Origin: Kryptolebias marmoratus
Lineage: Eukaryota; Chordata; Actinopteri; Cyprinodontiformes; Rivulidae
Length of the DNA: 64,000 nt
NCBI RefSeq assembly: GCF_001649575.2
Contig: NC_051446.1
Coordinates: 24,954,627 to 25,018,626, forward strand
Direction of reading: 5' to 3'
Below are positions 63,981 to 64,000 of this stretch, in pieces (the first letter of the stretch is position 1; each line of letters starts with the position of its first letter). The notes under the pieces are model-generated. The model was not told the DNA's origin. It worked only from the letters and a program-made list of their open reading frames with translations, and searched no databases. Position numbers and translations under genes: made by a program.

Positions 63981-64000
63981 TTAAAATTAATAAAGTAAAA

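Overview
This window is ordinary nuclear DNA from a bony fish, most likely a percomorph teleost. The evidence is compact GT-AG intron genes whose translated exons match vertebrate families over their full length, a vertebrate tRNA-Leu, and many teleost-type repeats (Tc1-like relics, L2-like LINE pieces, foldback MITEs, a repeat ending in ATGG runs). The species cannot be named from the sequence. There are two N gaps (5753-5851 and 41021-41431) and two single Ns (13022 and 59354).

Gene layout, left to right: the first coding exon of a monocarboxylate transporter, slc16a5 (minus strand, rest beyond the left edge); kctd2 (minus, complete, 6 coding exons, 14025-17056); a tRNA-Leu(AAG) (minus, 17800-17881); tubgcp2 (plus, complete, 17 coding exons, 18519-24291); adam8 (plus, 23 coding exons, 25494-34939); chuk/IKK-alpha (minus, 21 coding exons, 37501-51895); and the 3' part of psd/EFA6A (minus, 59768-63949, continuing past the right edge). 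Exon boundaries were read from splice sites. The complete models keep reading frame throughout: kctd2 265 aa, tubgcp2 881 aa, adam8 899 aa, chuk 762 aa.

The genes do not form one pathway. Kctd2 is a BTB protein of the KCTD2/5/17 cullin-3 adaptor group, Tubgcp2 nucleates microtubules, Adam8 is a membrane sheddase, IKK-alpha is the NF-kB kinase, and Psd is an Arf6 exchange factor. The pairs slc16a5-kctd2 (human 17q25) and tubgcp2-adam8 (human 10q26), and the chuk/psd region (human 10q24), look like conserved synteny blocks. The 17q-type and 10q-type blocks meet between kctd2 and tubgcp2, where the tRNA and a CTCF-like site also lie.

The rest is repeat-rich intron and intergenic DNA. The most notable non-gene structures are a tandem array carrying four CCGGAAGT ETS-type sites ahead of adam8, coding repeats in the Adam8 tail, two copies of an unrecognised CpG-rich repeat of about 280 bp lying 40 kb apart, and a many-copy family marked by GGCGGGCGATATGCATTC. 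I found no sign of a wholly new biological system. The findings are regulatory, structural and evolutionary leads.
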